Source: JBBRMQ01 sp038230775 (lineage in GTDB: Bacteria; Acidobacteriota; Thermoanaerobaculia; Gp7-AA8). Taken from it: a DNA stretch of 5,696 nucleotides. Below the pieces are notes generated by a model. It searched no databases. It saw nothing but the letters and a program-made list of their open reading frames with translations, and was not told the DNA's origin. The position numbers and the translations under genes are program-made. The stretch is from assembly GCA_038230775.1 (NCBI GenBank), contig JBBRMQ010000262.1, positions 1 through 5,696 of the forward strand, written 5' to 3'. Positions 1 through 5,696 of the stretch are shown one piece after another (positions within the stretch are counted from its first letter, which is position 1; each line of letters begins with the position of its first letter).

Positions 1-5
1 ATCGA

Positions 6-857
6 ATGAATCAGAAGAAAGTGTTAGGCCGCGGACTCGGCGCGCTCATCCCGCAGCGCGAAGCATCTGCCTCGCCTTCGGGTCTCGCGAACATCCCGAT
101 CGAGCAGATCACTCCGAACCCCTATCAGCCTCGCAAGACGTTCAACGAAGGATCGATCGAGGAGCTGGCGCGAAGTGTCCGCGAGCATGGCATCGTGCAG
201 CCGCTGGTCGTCACGCGCAGCGGCGATCATAAGTATCAGTTGATCGCCGGCGAGCGCCGGTTCCGCGCGGCGCAGAAAGCGGGCCTGCGAACCATACCGG
301 CAGTAATTAAGGAACTAACGCAGAAGGGTGACGCGCTGCAGATCGCGCTCATCGAGAACATTCAGCGCGAAGATCTGAACCCGATCGAAGAAGCGATCGC
401 GTATCACCAGTTGCACGAGGAGTTCGGCCTGACGCAGGAGGAGATCTCGCGGCGCGTCGGCAAAGAGCGCTCGACGGTCGCAAATTTTCTGCGTCTCATC
501 AAGCTGCCCGATCCGGTGAAGAAGTTGCTGGCGTCCGGACAGCTGTCGATGGGACACGCGCGCGCATTGCTCGCCGTCGAAGGCGCCAGGAAACAGTCGC
601 AGCTCGCCGAGCGCGTCGTGAAGCGCAACCTCAATGTGCGGCAGACCGAGATGCTTGCATCCGCGCCCAAAGCCGCGGAGAAACCGCAGAAAGAAAAAGA
701 TGTCTTCACGCGCGACGCCGAAGAGAAGTTGACGCGCAGTCTGAGGACGAAAGTAGAAATTGACCGCAAACGCCGCGGCGGAGTGATCCACGTCCGCTTC
801 GCGAGCGAGGATGACTTGATTCGCATTTTTGATGACCTGACCGGGAGACGACGATGA
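6..857 (+). CDS. parB: Chromosome-partitioning protein ParB (Spo0J family, 283 aa)
   Basis: ParB is a CTP-dependent DNA clamp that loads at parS sites near the origin and works with the ParA ATPase to segregate the chromosome. The protein is full length for the family. An N-terminal LGRGLGALIP segment (about residues 7-16) is the usual ParA-contacting motif. The ParB/sulfiredoxin-like CTPase domain carries NPYQPR (38-43), GERRFRAA (82-89) and ENIQREDLNPIEEA (117-130). A helix-turn-helix DNA-binding region follows at about 141-165, then SMGHARALLA (181-190). A charged linker leads to a C-terminal dimerisation domain (about 234-283). The ATG start lies five bases into the window and the protein begins directly with the conserved N-terminus, so the start is probably right. 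The stop overlaps the bactofilin start as ATGA. No parS-like 16-mer was seen in the window. Family assignment is very secure. Confidence 0.97.
   Translation: MNQKKVLGRGLGALIPQREASASPSGLANIPIEQITPNPYQPRKTFNEGSIEELARSVREHGIVQPLVVTRSGDHKYQLIAGERRFRAAQKAGLRTIPAVIKELTQKGDALQIALIENIQREDLNPIEEAIAYHQLHEEFGLTQEEISRRVGKERSTVANFLRLIKLPDPVKKLLASGQLSMGHARALLAVEGARKQSQLAERVVKRNLNVRQTEMLASAPKAAEKPQKEKDVFTRDAEEKLTRSLRTKVEIDRKRRGGVIHVRFASEDDLIRIFDDLTGRRR
843..847 (+). promoter_or_regulatory. Ribosome binding site of the bactofilin gene
   Basis: GGGAG lies inside the last codons of parB, six bases before the bactofilin ATG at 854. It supports that start and the coupled ATGA overlap. The same GGGAGA core precedes atpF and atpA. 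Confidence 0.7.
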
Positions 858-1228
858 AGGGAAAAGGCAGCGGTGAGTTGAACGGGTTCCTCGACCGAGG
901 ATCTTCGTTCAAAGGGGAGTTGGAGTTCGAAGACACGATGCGGATCGACGGCCGGTTCAACGGAAAGATCGTGTCGAAGAACGAGTTGATCGTCGGCGAG
1001 AGCGCCACGATCGAAGGGGATGTGCACGTCGGCAGCATCGCGATCAGTGGAACGGTGATCGGAAAGATTGTGGCCTCGCAGCGCGTAGAGATCCATCGCA
1101 ACGGCAAGGTCTACAGCGACGTCGACACGCCGGCGCTGGTCATCGAAGAGGGCGCCATCTTCCAGGGCAACTGCACGATGGGCGACCGGAAGAGCGGCAC
1201 GGTCACCAACATCGCGGCGAAGGCCTAA
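854..1228 (+). CDS. Bactofilin, polymer-forming cytoskeletal protein (124 aa)
   Basis: Bactofilins assemble without nucleotide into beta-helical filaments, usually at the cytoplasmic face of the membrane. They act in cell shape, stalk formation or positioning of other proteins; in Myxococcus they scaffold the ParABS machinery. The short N-terminal tail (about 1-12) is followed by the bactofilin core at about 13-110. The core shows the repeating pattern of the right-handed beta-helix: GELEFEDTMRIDGRFNG (21-37), LIVGESATIEGDV (45-57), ISGTVIGKI (64-72), and ALVIEEGAIFQGNC (94-107). The length is typical of minimal bactofilins. The ATG overlaps the parB stop (ATGA), so the two are probably co-transcribed and translationally coupled, which fits a link with chromosome segregation. 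The TAA stop at 1226-1228 shares bases with the stop of the convergent gene. The exact role in this organism cannot be read from sequence. Confidence 0.95.
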   Translation: MKGKGSGELNGFLDRGSSFKGELEFEDTMRIDGRFNGKIVSKNELIVGESATIEGDVHVGSIAISGTVIGKIVASQRVEIHRNGKVYSDVDTPALVIEEGAIFQGNCTMGDRKSGTVTNIAAKA

Positions 1229-1722
1229 CGACCGAAACACTGCGGGCAGATCGCGAACGCTCCCCACAGGGCGCCGGCGACGGTGGCAATCCAAAGCGCG
1301 ATGACGCCAAGCCGCCGCGCGAGCGACAGTGGCTGTTCACGCCGCACCACACGGACTCCGGCGAACGCCTTTCCGATCGTCGCATCCGATAAGAGCCACG
1401 TGTAGCCAAACACGACCAGCGCCGCCGCGCCGACGGCACACGCCACCACGATCGCCATGCTGATGCTGCGCACGACCGTCACGCGCGACCAGAGCGCGGC
1501 GCCCGCAACGACAATGACGGCGGCGATCAACAGAAGATCGAGGGCCGCGGCGAGCAAGCGCTCGCGAAACCGCGCGGTCTCCGCAGGCCGGGGCTGGAAC
1601 GCGCGGATCGTACGCGGCCGCGCGATCGGCGGCTCGCTATCGAGCGACGGAAGCTTCTTCTGGCAGATGAAGCACGTCTGCAACTCGGGGTTGTTCTTGA
1701 TTCCGCAAAACGGACAAAACAT
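1225..1722 (-). CDS. Zinc-ribbon RDD-family membrane protein (165 aa)
   Basis: This is a small protein of unknown physiological role. An N-terminal zinc ribbon has two CxxC knuckles (C3/C6 and C17/C20). A proline/arginine-rich linker (about 31-50) leads to an RDD-type membrane domain. That domain has a first helix at about 57-77, introduced by RFRERLLAAALDLLL with its characteristic Arg and Asp. A second helix spans about 86-110, and the TIGKAFAGVRVV stretch (115-126) matches the conserved T-x-GK-x-x-x-G-x-x-V signature of RDD proteins. A third helix spans about 138-158. RDD proteins are often proposed to be transport-related, but function is generally unproven. An additional CPQC (159-162) sits at the extreme C-terminus, which is unusual. 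The ATG start is supported by AGGAG seven bases upstream. The TAG stop overlaps the bactofilin TAA stop, so the genes converge with no room for a terminator. The preceding minus-strand gene is more than 300 bases upstream behind a repeat, so this gene probably has its own promoter. Confidence 0.85.
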   Translation of the reverse strand: MFCPFCGIKNNPELQTCFICQKKLPSLDSEPPIARPRTIRAFQPRPAETARFRERLLAAALDLLLIAAVIVVAGAALWSRVTVVRSISMAIVVACAVGAAALVVFGYTWLLSDATIGKAFAGVRVVRREQPLSLARRLGVIALWIATVAGALWGAFAICPQCFGR

Positions 1723-1729
1723 CGCGAAG

Positions 1730-1734
1730 CTCCT
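1730..1734 (-). promoter_or_regulatory. Ribosome binding site of the RDD-family gene
   Basis: The minus strand reads AGGAG here, seven bases before the ATG at 1722-1720. This is good spacing and it fixes the start so that the first zinc knuckle (C3/C6) is included. Confidence 0.75.
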
Positions 1735-1824
1735 GCGTTGAGGTTCTTCGCTACCGCGCTCTCTGTGAGTGGAGGATGTTAGGCCTGCAGAAAGACGCGA
1801 TGTGTGAGCTGCCTCACTTCAACC

Positions 1825-1906
1825 AGGACTGAGGGCTGGGGCCTGGGGACTGAGGACTGAGGACTGGGGCCTGGGGACTGGGGACTGGGGACTGGGGACT
1901 GAGGAC
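1825..1906 (+). repeat. Tandem heptad array, 11 full units plus a 5-base partial
   Basis: Consecutive 7-base units fit the consensus RGGRCTG, written here as AGGACTG or GGGACTG. Variants are AGGGCTG (1832-1838) and GGGCCTG (1839-1845 and 1867-1873). The last partial unit is AGGAC at 1902-1906. Four consecutive identical GGGACTG units (1874-1901) suggest recent expansion. The period of seven is not a multiple of three and no ORF uses it, which fits non-coding DNA. Confidence 0.92.
1866..1897 (+). other. Predicted G-quadruplex motif, five GGGG tracts with 3-base loops
   Basis: GGGG occurs at 1866-1869, 1873-1876, 1880-1883, 1887-1890 and 1894-1897, separated by the 3-base loops CCT, ACT, ACT and ACT. 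Four such tracts satisfy the canonical intramolecular quadruplex pattern, and the fifth is a spare. Two more GGGG tracts lie at 1838-1841 and 1845-1848. The motif is on the plus strand, upstream of the minus-strand RDD gene, so it would form on the non-transcribed strand only for plus-strand transcription. Formation in the cell is inferred, not shown. Confidence 0.75.
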
Positions 1907-1915
1907 GCTCCTCAA

Positions 1916-1996
1916 GTGTCATCCTGAGCCGCGAAGGCGGCGAAGGATCCCCCGCGGAGATGCGGAGGGCATCCCTCGCTTCGCTCGGGATGACAC
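1916..1996. repeat. Inner 14-base inverted repeat (13 of 14 match) with central hairpin
   Basis: GTGTCATCCTGAGC at 1916-1929 matches the reverse complement of 1983-1996 at 13 of 14 positions; the mismatch is T versus C at the tenth base. Between the arms lie GAAGG-rich imperfect complements and a small perfect hairpin, CCGC (1952-1955) with GCGG (1962-1965) around a GGAGAT loop. Strings of the type GTCATCCTGAGCGAAGCGAAGGATC are, to my recollection, common in intergenic DNA of acidobacterial and other environmental genomes. That recollection was not verified here. Confidence 0.85.
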
Positions 1997-2015
1997 GAGC
2001 GCTTGCTTTCCGGCT

Positions 2016-2043
2016 CAGTCCTCAGTCCCCAGTCCTCAGTCCT
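2016..2043 (-). repeat. Inverted heptad array, four units
   Basis: Four units of CAGTCCT/CAGTCCC on the plus strand (2016-2022, 2023-2029, 2030-2036, 2037-2043) are reverse complements of the left array's AGGACTG/GGGACTG units. On the minus strand this array begins within the TAA stop of the YkgJ-family gene, whose first T-A pair (2045-2044) precedes the A at 2043 that belongs to the last repeat unit. It could pair with the left array to form a stem of up to 28 bases. Confidence 0.9.
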
Positions 2044-2594
2044 TACTTCAGCCATCCGCGCAAGCGCGCGATCGCCACGATCGCCTCCGGAATCGTGTAC
2101 TCGTCATCCGGTCCGAGCTCATCCTCGAGATTGAGGTCCCACGCCGCGTCCATCTTCTCTTCGTCCGATGCGCTGTTGAAGTTCAGATCGCAGACGTCGC
2201 CGATGTAGCGGTCGGATTGGCGGAGCGGGACGCCGAAGGTGCGGCAGACGAGCGGCCGGTGTTCGTAGACGAGGCATCGTCCTTCGTCGCTCAGGTTGGG
2301 GCAGCGGATATCGGCGGTGCGACGGAAGAAGTCACCCTTCTCCTGAACGGACGCCTCGCGCAGGTTTGGATGCCCGGTGGCGACAATCTCCACGGCCCGG
2401 CGGATGATCGATTTTCGCCGCGACGGGTGTAGTTGGGACAAGCCGTCGGCCAGAACAGGAATGTCGCCCGACCCGATCTCAAACAGGCCATAGCAGCAGA
2501 GCGAGCAGCCGTTGCACTGCAGTTGTAGCGGCTGGGTCCGCACGACCTCTCGAAAATGGGTGTCGGCCTTGTCGAGAATCTCCCGATAGCTCAC
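2043..2594 (-). CDS. YkgJ-family cysteine cluster protein, CxxCxxCC zinc/iron-binding domain (about 183 aa)
   Basis: The family is defined by a cysteine cluster thought to bind zinc or an iron-sulfur centre; its biochemical role is unknown. Numbered from the GTG at 2594, the cluster is CNGCSLCC (C27, C30, C33, C34). It is followed by the family's second region with CPNL (C98), GRC (C107) and HRPLVCRTFGVP (C117), then C135. All eight cysteines appear intact. The C-terminal third is acidic (DEEKMD, EDELGPDDE). The frame stays open to 3236, but that extension lies antisense to the atpF' and atpF genes and has no domain, so it is excluded. GTG at 2594 or 2600 (two codons longer) is the likely start, and TTG at 2606 or 2621 is possible. 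No clear Shine-Dalgarno precedes any of them, so the 5' end is uncertain. The gene is divergent from atpF' and ends inside a repeat array. It may be transcribed alone. Confidence 0.87.
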   Translation of the reverse strand: MSYREILDKADTHFREVVRTQPLQLQCNGCSLCCYGLFEIGSGDIPVLADGLSQLHPSRRKSIIRRAVEIVATGHPNLREASVQEKGDFFRRTADIRCPNLSDEGRCLVYEHRPLVCRTFGVPLRQSDRYIGDVCDLNFNSASDEEKMDAAWDLNLEDELGPDDEYTIPEAIVAIARLRGWLK

Positions 2595-2614
2595 GCCCAC
2601 GCACAACCGGTCAG

Positions 2615-2642
2615 GTGACAACTTTTGTTTCGGTGTGGTAAA
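2615..2642 (+). promoter_or_regulatory. Possible promoter of the atpF'-atpF-atpH-atpA operon
   Basis: GTGACA (2615-2620) resembles a sigma-70 -35 box. Sixteen bases on, GGTAAA (2637-2642), preceded by TG one base further upstream (2634-2635), resembles a poor extended -10. The pair sits about 65 bases before the atpF' ATG and inside the divergent gap, which is where an operon promoter is expected. The -10 match is weak, so this is only a candidate. Confidence 0.25.
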
Positions 2643-2708
2643 AAGCTGCGGCCTCGGGAAAGGCCCATTGTCGGCCCGTCGGCGCGCTTCCCGGATCCAA
2701 AGAAACGT

Positions 2709-3143
2709 ATGCAAATCAACCTGATGCCCGATCTTTCTCTGCTCGCGGTGATGGCGATTTTCATCGCCACGTACTTCGTCGTGAGCAAGTTTCTGGTCGG
2801 CCCGATCAACCGGGTCCTCGAAGAGCGCGAACACGACGCGCGCACGGCATCCGAAACCTACGAACAATCGCTGGCTCGCTTCAACGAGGCGACGGCCCGG
2901 ATCGAAGAACAGATGCACGGGACGAAGCGCGAAGCGGCGAAGATGCGCGACGACTTCCGCGCCGAGGCGGCGACCCATCGCGCCGGGATCATCGAACGCA
3001 CGACCAATGAAGCGAAACGCCTGGTGGCGGAAGCCGAGGCGCGGCTGACGAAGGATGTGGCGGCGGCGCGCGAGCGCATCGTGCGCGATTCCGACTCCCT
3101 TGCCCGTCTCGCCGCCGAACGCATCCTCGGGAGATCGCTTTGA
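2709..3143 (+). CDS. atpF': F-type ATP synthase subunit b' (144 aa)
   Basis: This subunit is one half of the b/b' heterodimeric peripheral stalk that holds the alpha3beta3 head against rotation. A single N-terminal membrane helix (about 9-30, PDLSLLAVMAIFIATYFVV) is followed by FLVGPINRVLEERE (28-41), the typical membrane-exit segment of b-type subunits. A long charged, alanine-rich amphipathic coiled coil (about 42-140) completes the protein. The very short N-terminus before the helix matches b' proteins and contrasts with the next gene. The ATG at 2709 is preferred. An upstream TTG at 2625 would add a 28-residue basic tail overlapping the presumed promoter, and an internal ATG at 2724 lacks a ribosome site. 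The Shine-Dalgarno before 2709 is weak (purine run AAAGAAA). The stop overlaps the atpF TTG start. Which of the two stalk genes is formally b or b' is judged from order and N-terminal form. Confidence 0.88.
   Translation: MQINLMPDLSLLAVMAIFIATYFVVSKFLVGPINRVLEEREHDARTASETYEQSLARFNEATARIEEQMHGTKREAAKMRDDFRAEAATHRAGIIERTTNEAKRLVAEAEARLTKDVAAARERIVRDSDSLARLAAERILGRSL
3129..3133 (+). promoter_or_regulatory. Ribosome binding site deciding the TTG start of atpF
   Basis: GGGAG stands six bases before the TTG at 3140. The signal peptide begins directly after this codon and no ATG is available near it, so the site supports the non-ATG start. Confidence 0.7.
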
Positions 3144-3778
3144 AGAGGCTCCTGATTCTTCTCGCCATCCTCGCACTGCCGTTGTTCGTGCATGCGCAGC
3201 AGGCGAAGGAAGTGGCGCACGGAGCGGAGAAAGCAAGCCACGAGGTCACCCACCCGAACGAAGAACACGGCGGCCCTCACGAAGAGCCGAAGTTCCTTGG
3301 GCTTCCGTACTGGATCTGGAAGCTCGTGAACATGTTCCTCTTCTTCGGCTTCCTGGCGTATCTGTTAGGCGGGCCGGTGAAGCGCGCGTTCAGTGATCGC
3401 ACCGCCGCGATCCGCCGTACTGCGGAGGAAGCGAAGGAGCGGCGCACGAAAGCGGACCAGATGGCGGCCGACATCCAGGGCCGCCTCTCGAGGCTCGAGG
3501 GTGAGTTGCAGGCCATCCGCGACAAGGCGCAGACCGAGGGCGAGAAGCAGAAGCGGGAGCTGATGGCCACGGCAGAGGCGGAGGCGAAGAAGCTGATCGC
3601 AAACGCGCAGAGCGAAGTCGACAACCGCCTGCGCCAGGCCCGCACGGAGCTCACCGATTACGCGGGCGAGCTCGCGGCACAGCGTGCCGAGCAGATCCTT
3701 CGCGAGAAGATCACCGACGCCGACCGGCAGAAGCTGTTCCAGGAAAGCCTGGCGGAAGTCGAAGGAGTGCGCTCATGA
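3140..3778 (+). CDS. atpF: F-type ATP synthase subunit b with N-terminal signal peptide (212 aa)
   Basis: This is the second peripheral-stalk subunit, pairing with b'. It is longer than the classical 156-residue E. coli b because of its N-terminus. Residues 1-19 form a signal peptide (KR, a hydrophobic core LLILLAILALPLF, then VHA before QQ). A hydrophilic, His- and Glu-rich linker (about 20-50) has His at 27, 34, 38, 43 and 47. The true stalk membrane helix is at about 57-77 (YWIWKLVNMFLFFGFLAYLL), followed by GGPVKRAFSDR and a long coiled coil to the end. If the signal peptide is cleaved, the linker lies in the periplasm and the stalk in the cytoplasm, as in other b subunits. The start is TTG at 3140, overlapping the atpF' TGA stop as TTGA and preceded by GGGAG six bases upstream. 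The stop overlaps the atpH ATG. Coupled translation would suit the 1:1 stoichiometry of b and b'. Confidence 0.9.
   Translation: MKRLLILLAILALPLFVHAQQAKEVAHGAEKASHEVTHPNEEHGGPHEEPKFLGLPYWIWKLVNMFLFFGFLAYLLGGPVKRAFSDRTAAIRRTAEEAKERRTKADQMAADIQGRLSRLEGELQAIRDKAQTEGEKQKRELMATAEAEAKKLIANAQSEVDNRLRQARTELTDYAGELAAQRAEQILREKITDADRQKLFQESLAEVEGVRS
3762..3767 (+). promoter_or_regulatory. Ribosome binding site of atpH
   Basis: AAGGAG lies within the end of atpF, seven bases before the atpH ATG at 3775. It is the closest match to the consensus among the atp genes here and it supports the coupled ATGA overlap. Confidence 0.75.
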
Positions 3779-4308
3779 TCCGTCGATTCGCACGGCCGTA
3801 CGCGAAGGCCATCTTCGAGGTGACCGGGTCGCCGGAGAAGGCGAACGCGCTGCGCGCTGAGCTCGAGCAATTCGAACAGGTGCGCAAGGGCGCGACCGAT
3901 CTGCAGGAACTCTACGCAAATCCGGGATTCGACTTCGCGGCGAAGAGTGGCGTGACGCAGAGCATCGCGGGAAAGCTCGGGCTCTCCGAGCTCGCCGGGA
4001 AGGTTCTCGACGTTCTCATCCGCAATCACCGGATCAACGAGCTGCGGGGGATCGTCGACGGTCTGGCGGAAATGGTGCGCAATGCCACGGGAACCCTGGC
4101 GGCGGAGGTTCGCGCCGCTCAGCCGCTCAGTAATCAGGACGTCGCGCAGCTGCGGCAGACGCTGGAGAAGAAATTCGGCCGGCGCGTGGAAGTGAATGTG
4201 ACGACCGATCCGGACCTGCTGGGAGGATTCGTCGCCAAAATCGGGAGCGAGGTCTACGACGCCTCGGTCCACGGAAAGATCGAGAAATTTCGTACGTCTT
4301 TGACGTGA
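3775..4308 (+). CDS. atpH: F-type ATP synthase subunit delta (177 aa)
   Basis: Delta (OSCP in mitochondria) sits on top of the F1 head and joins the alpha N-termini to the b/b' stalk. The length is normal for the family. The N-terminal six-helix domain opens with the diagnostic RRFARPYAKAIFEV (3-16) and includes KVLDVLIRNHRINEL (76-90). The C-terminal domain carries the conserved signature DPDLLGGFVAKIGSEVYDAS (145-164), ending KIEKFRTSL. The ATG overlaps the atpF stop (ATGA) and has AAGGAG upstream. A 19-base gap separates it from atpA, with no terminator-like hairpin and U-tract. Nothing is truncated or odd. Confidence 0.95.
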   Translation: MIRRFARPYAKAIFEVTGSPEKANALRAELEQFEQVRKGATDLQELYANPGFDFAAKSGVTQSIAGKLGLSELAGKVLDVLIRNHRINELRGIVDGLAEMVRNATGTLAAEVRAAQPLSNQDVAQLRQTLEKKFGRRVEVNVTTDPDLLGGFVAKIGSEVYDASVHGKIEKFRTSLT

Positions 4309-4317
4309 TCCTTTAAC

Positions 4318-4322
4318 GGGAG
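4318..4322 (+). promoter_or_regulatory. Ribosome binding site of atpA
   Basis: GGGAG lies five bases before the ATG at 4328, in the short gap after atpH. It fixes the alpha subunit start at the expected MAVDLKSEEI N-terminus. Confidence 0.7.
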
Positions 4323-4327
4323 ACATT

Positions 4328-5696
<1,369 letters not shown>

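Larger units (their letters stand above)
1723..2042. other. Non-coding gap of about 320 bases dominated by repeats
   Basis: No credible gene lies between the RDD gene start and the YkgJ-family gene stop. The left third (about 1735-1824) should hold the promoter of the RDD gene on the minus strand. I found no convincing -35/-10 pair there, only an isolated TAACAT on the minus strand (about 1779-1784). A short perfect dyad, GTGAG-CTGC-CTCAC at 1804-1817, could be an operator or mean nothing. From 1825 onward the gap is filled by heptad arrays and an inverted repeat listed separately. Confidence 0.7.
1825..2043. repeat. Composite nested inverted-repeat element
   Basis: Three layers are arranged around one centre. 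The outer layer is a GGACTG-type heptad array at 1825-1906 facing its reverse complement at 2016-2043. The middle layer is GTGTCATCCTGAGC (1916-1929) facing GCTCGGGATGACAC (1983-1996). The core is CCGC-GGAGAT-GCGG (1952-1965). Either strand could fold into a long cruciform or RNA hairpin. I saw no transposase gene, no flanking target duplication and no U-tract of an intrinsic terminator. It may be a REP/MITE-like dispersed intergenic element, and its outer end reaches exactly to the stop codon of the YkgJ-family gene. The arrangement is directly visible; its nature is inferred. Confidence 0.8.

Noticed and set aside
404..1294. Long minus-strand open frame (296 codons) opposite parB and bactofilin
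   Set aside because: It is antisense to two well-recognised genes and is Arg/Asp/Leu-rich without any domain. Such open frames are common opposite GC-rich genes.
1390..1410. CACGTG-containing site as a parS candidate
   Set aside because: Only the central six bases agree with the 16-base parS palindrome; the flanks are not TGTTY/RAACA, and the site lies inside the RDD gene.
1457..1741. Plus-strand open frame opposite the RDD gene
   Set aside because: It is antisense to a gene with clear zinc-ribbon and RDD signatures, and its own translation is an Arg/Ser/Ala-rich shadow.
1916..1996. Intrinsic terminator of the YkgJ-family gene
   Set aside because: A strong hairpin is possible, but no T-run follows it on either strand, so a standard intrinsic terminator cannot be claimed.
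1825..2043. CRISPR array
   Set aside because: The units are 7 bases long, contiguous and without spacers, and the right arm is inverted.
2625..2708. TTG start giving a 28-residue longer b' subunit
   Set aside because: The added residues are basic and proline-rich, unlike b' proteins, have no good ribosome site, and overlap the only promoter candidate.
2595..3236. N-terminal extension of the YkgJ-family frame to about 397 residues
   Set aside because: The extra part is antisense to atpF' and the start of atpF, shows no domain, and would move the cysteine cluster far from its usual N-terminal place.

Overview
The window is a GC-rich bacterial chromosomal segment holding seven protein genes in three blocks. 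Block 1 (plus strand) is parB (6-857) followed by a bactofilin gene (854-1228). Block 2 (minus strand) is a zinc-ribbon/RDD membrane protein gene (1225-1722), a 320-base gap filled largely by an elaborate repeat, and a YkgJ-type CxxCxxCC metal-binding protein gene (2043-2594). Block 3 (plus strand) is the 5' part of an F-type ATP synthase operon in the order atpF' (b', 2709-3143), atpF (b, 3140-3778), atpH (delta, 3775-4308), atpA (alpha, 4328 to the window edge, C-terminus missing).

The organism is probably an Acidobacteriota member or a relative of the former Deltaproteobacteria. The evidence is: paired b and b' stalk genes; an ATP synthase operon that starts at b', with no a or c gene in front; a b subunit with an N-terminal signal peptide and His-rich linker; and parB-bactofilin lying close to the atp genes. 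As I recall, parA-parB-bactofilin-atpF'-atpF-atpH-atpA occurs as one co-directional run in Geobacter-like genomes. The intergenic repeat (GGACTGA heptads, and GTGTCATCCTGAGC facing its reverse complement) resembles repeats I associate with acidobacterial and similar environmental genomes. None of this could be checked by a database search here.

The genes within each plus-strand block are tightly packed, with 4-base stop/start overlaps (ATGA or TTGA) that suggest translational coupling. Block 1 serves chromosome segregation and the cytoskeleton. Block 3 builds the peripheral stalk (b, b', delta) and the catalytic head (alpha) of ATP synthase. Block 2 points the opposite way. Its left end shares stop-codon bases with the bactofilin gene, and its right end is divergent from atpF'. 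Any transcript running from parB-bactofilin into the atp genes would have to cross about 1.5 kb of antisense sequence, so the atp operon probably has its own promoter in the 114-base divergent gap.

The most unusual element is the repeat at 1825-2043. It is a nested inverted structure: an 11-unit heptad array on the left, four units in inverted orientation on the right, a 14-base inverted repeat inside, and a small hairpin at the centre. The left array contains five GGGG tracts separated by 3-base loops, a textbook G-quadruplex motif. I see no recognisable new defence or metabolic system in the window; the genes themselves belong to known families.
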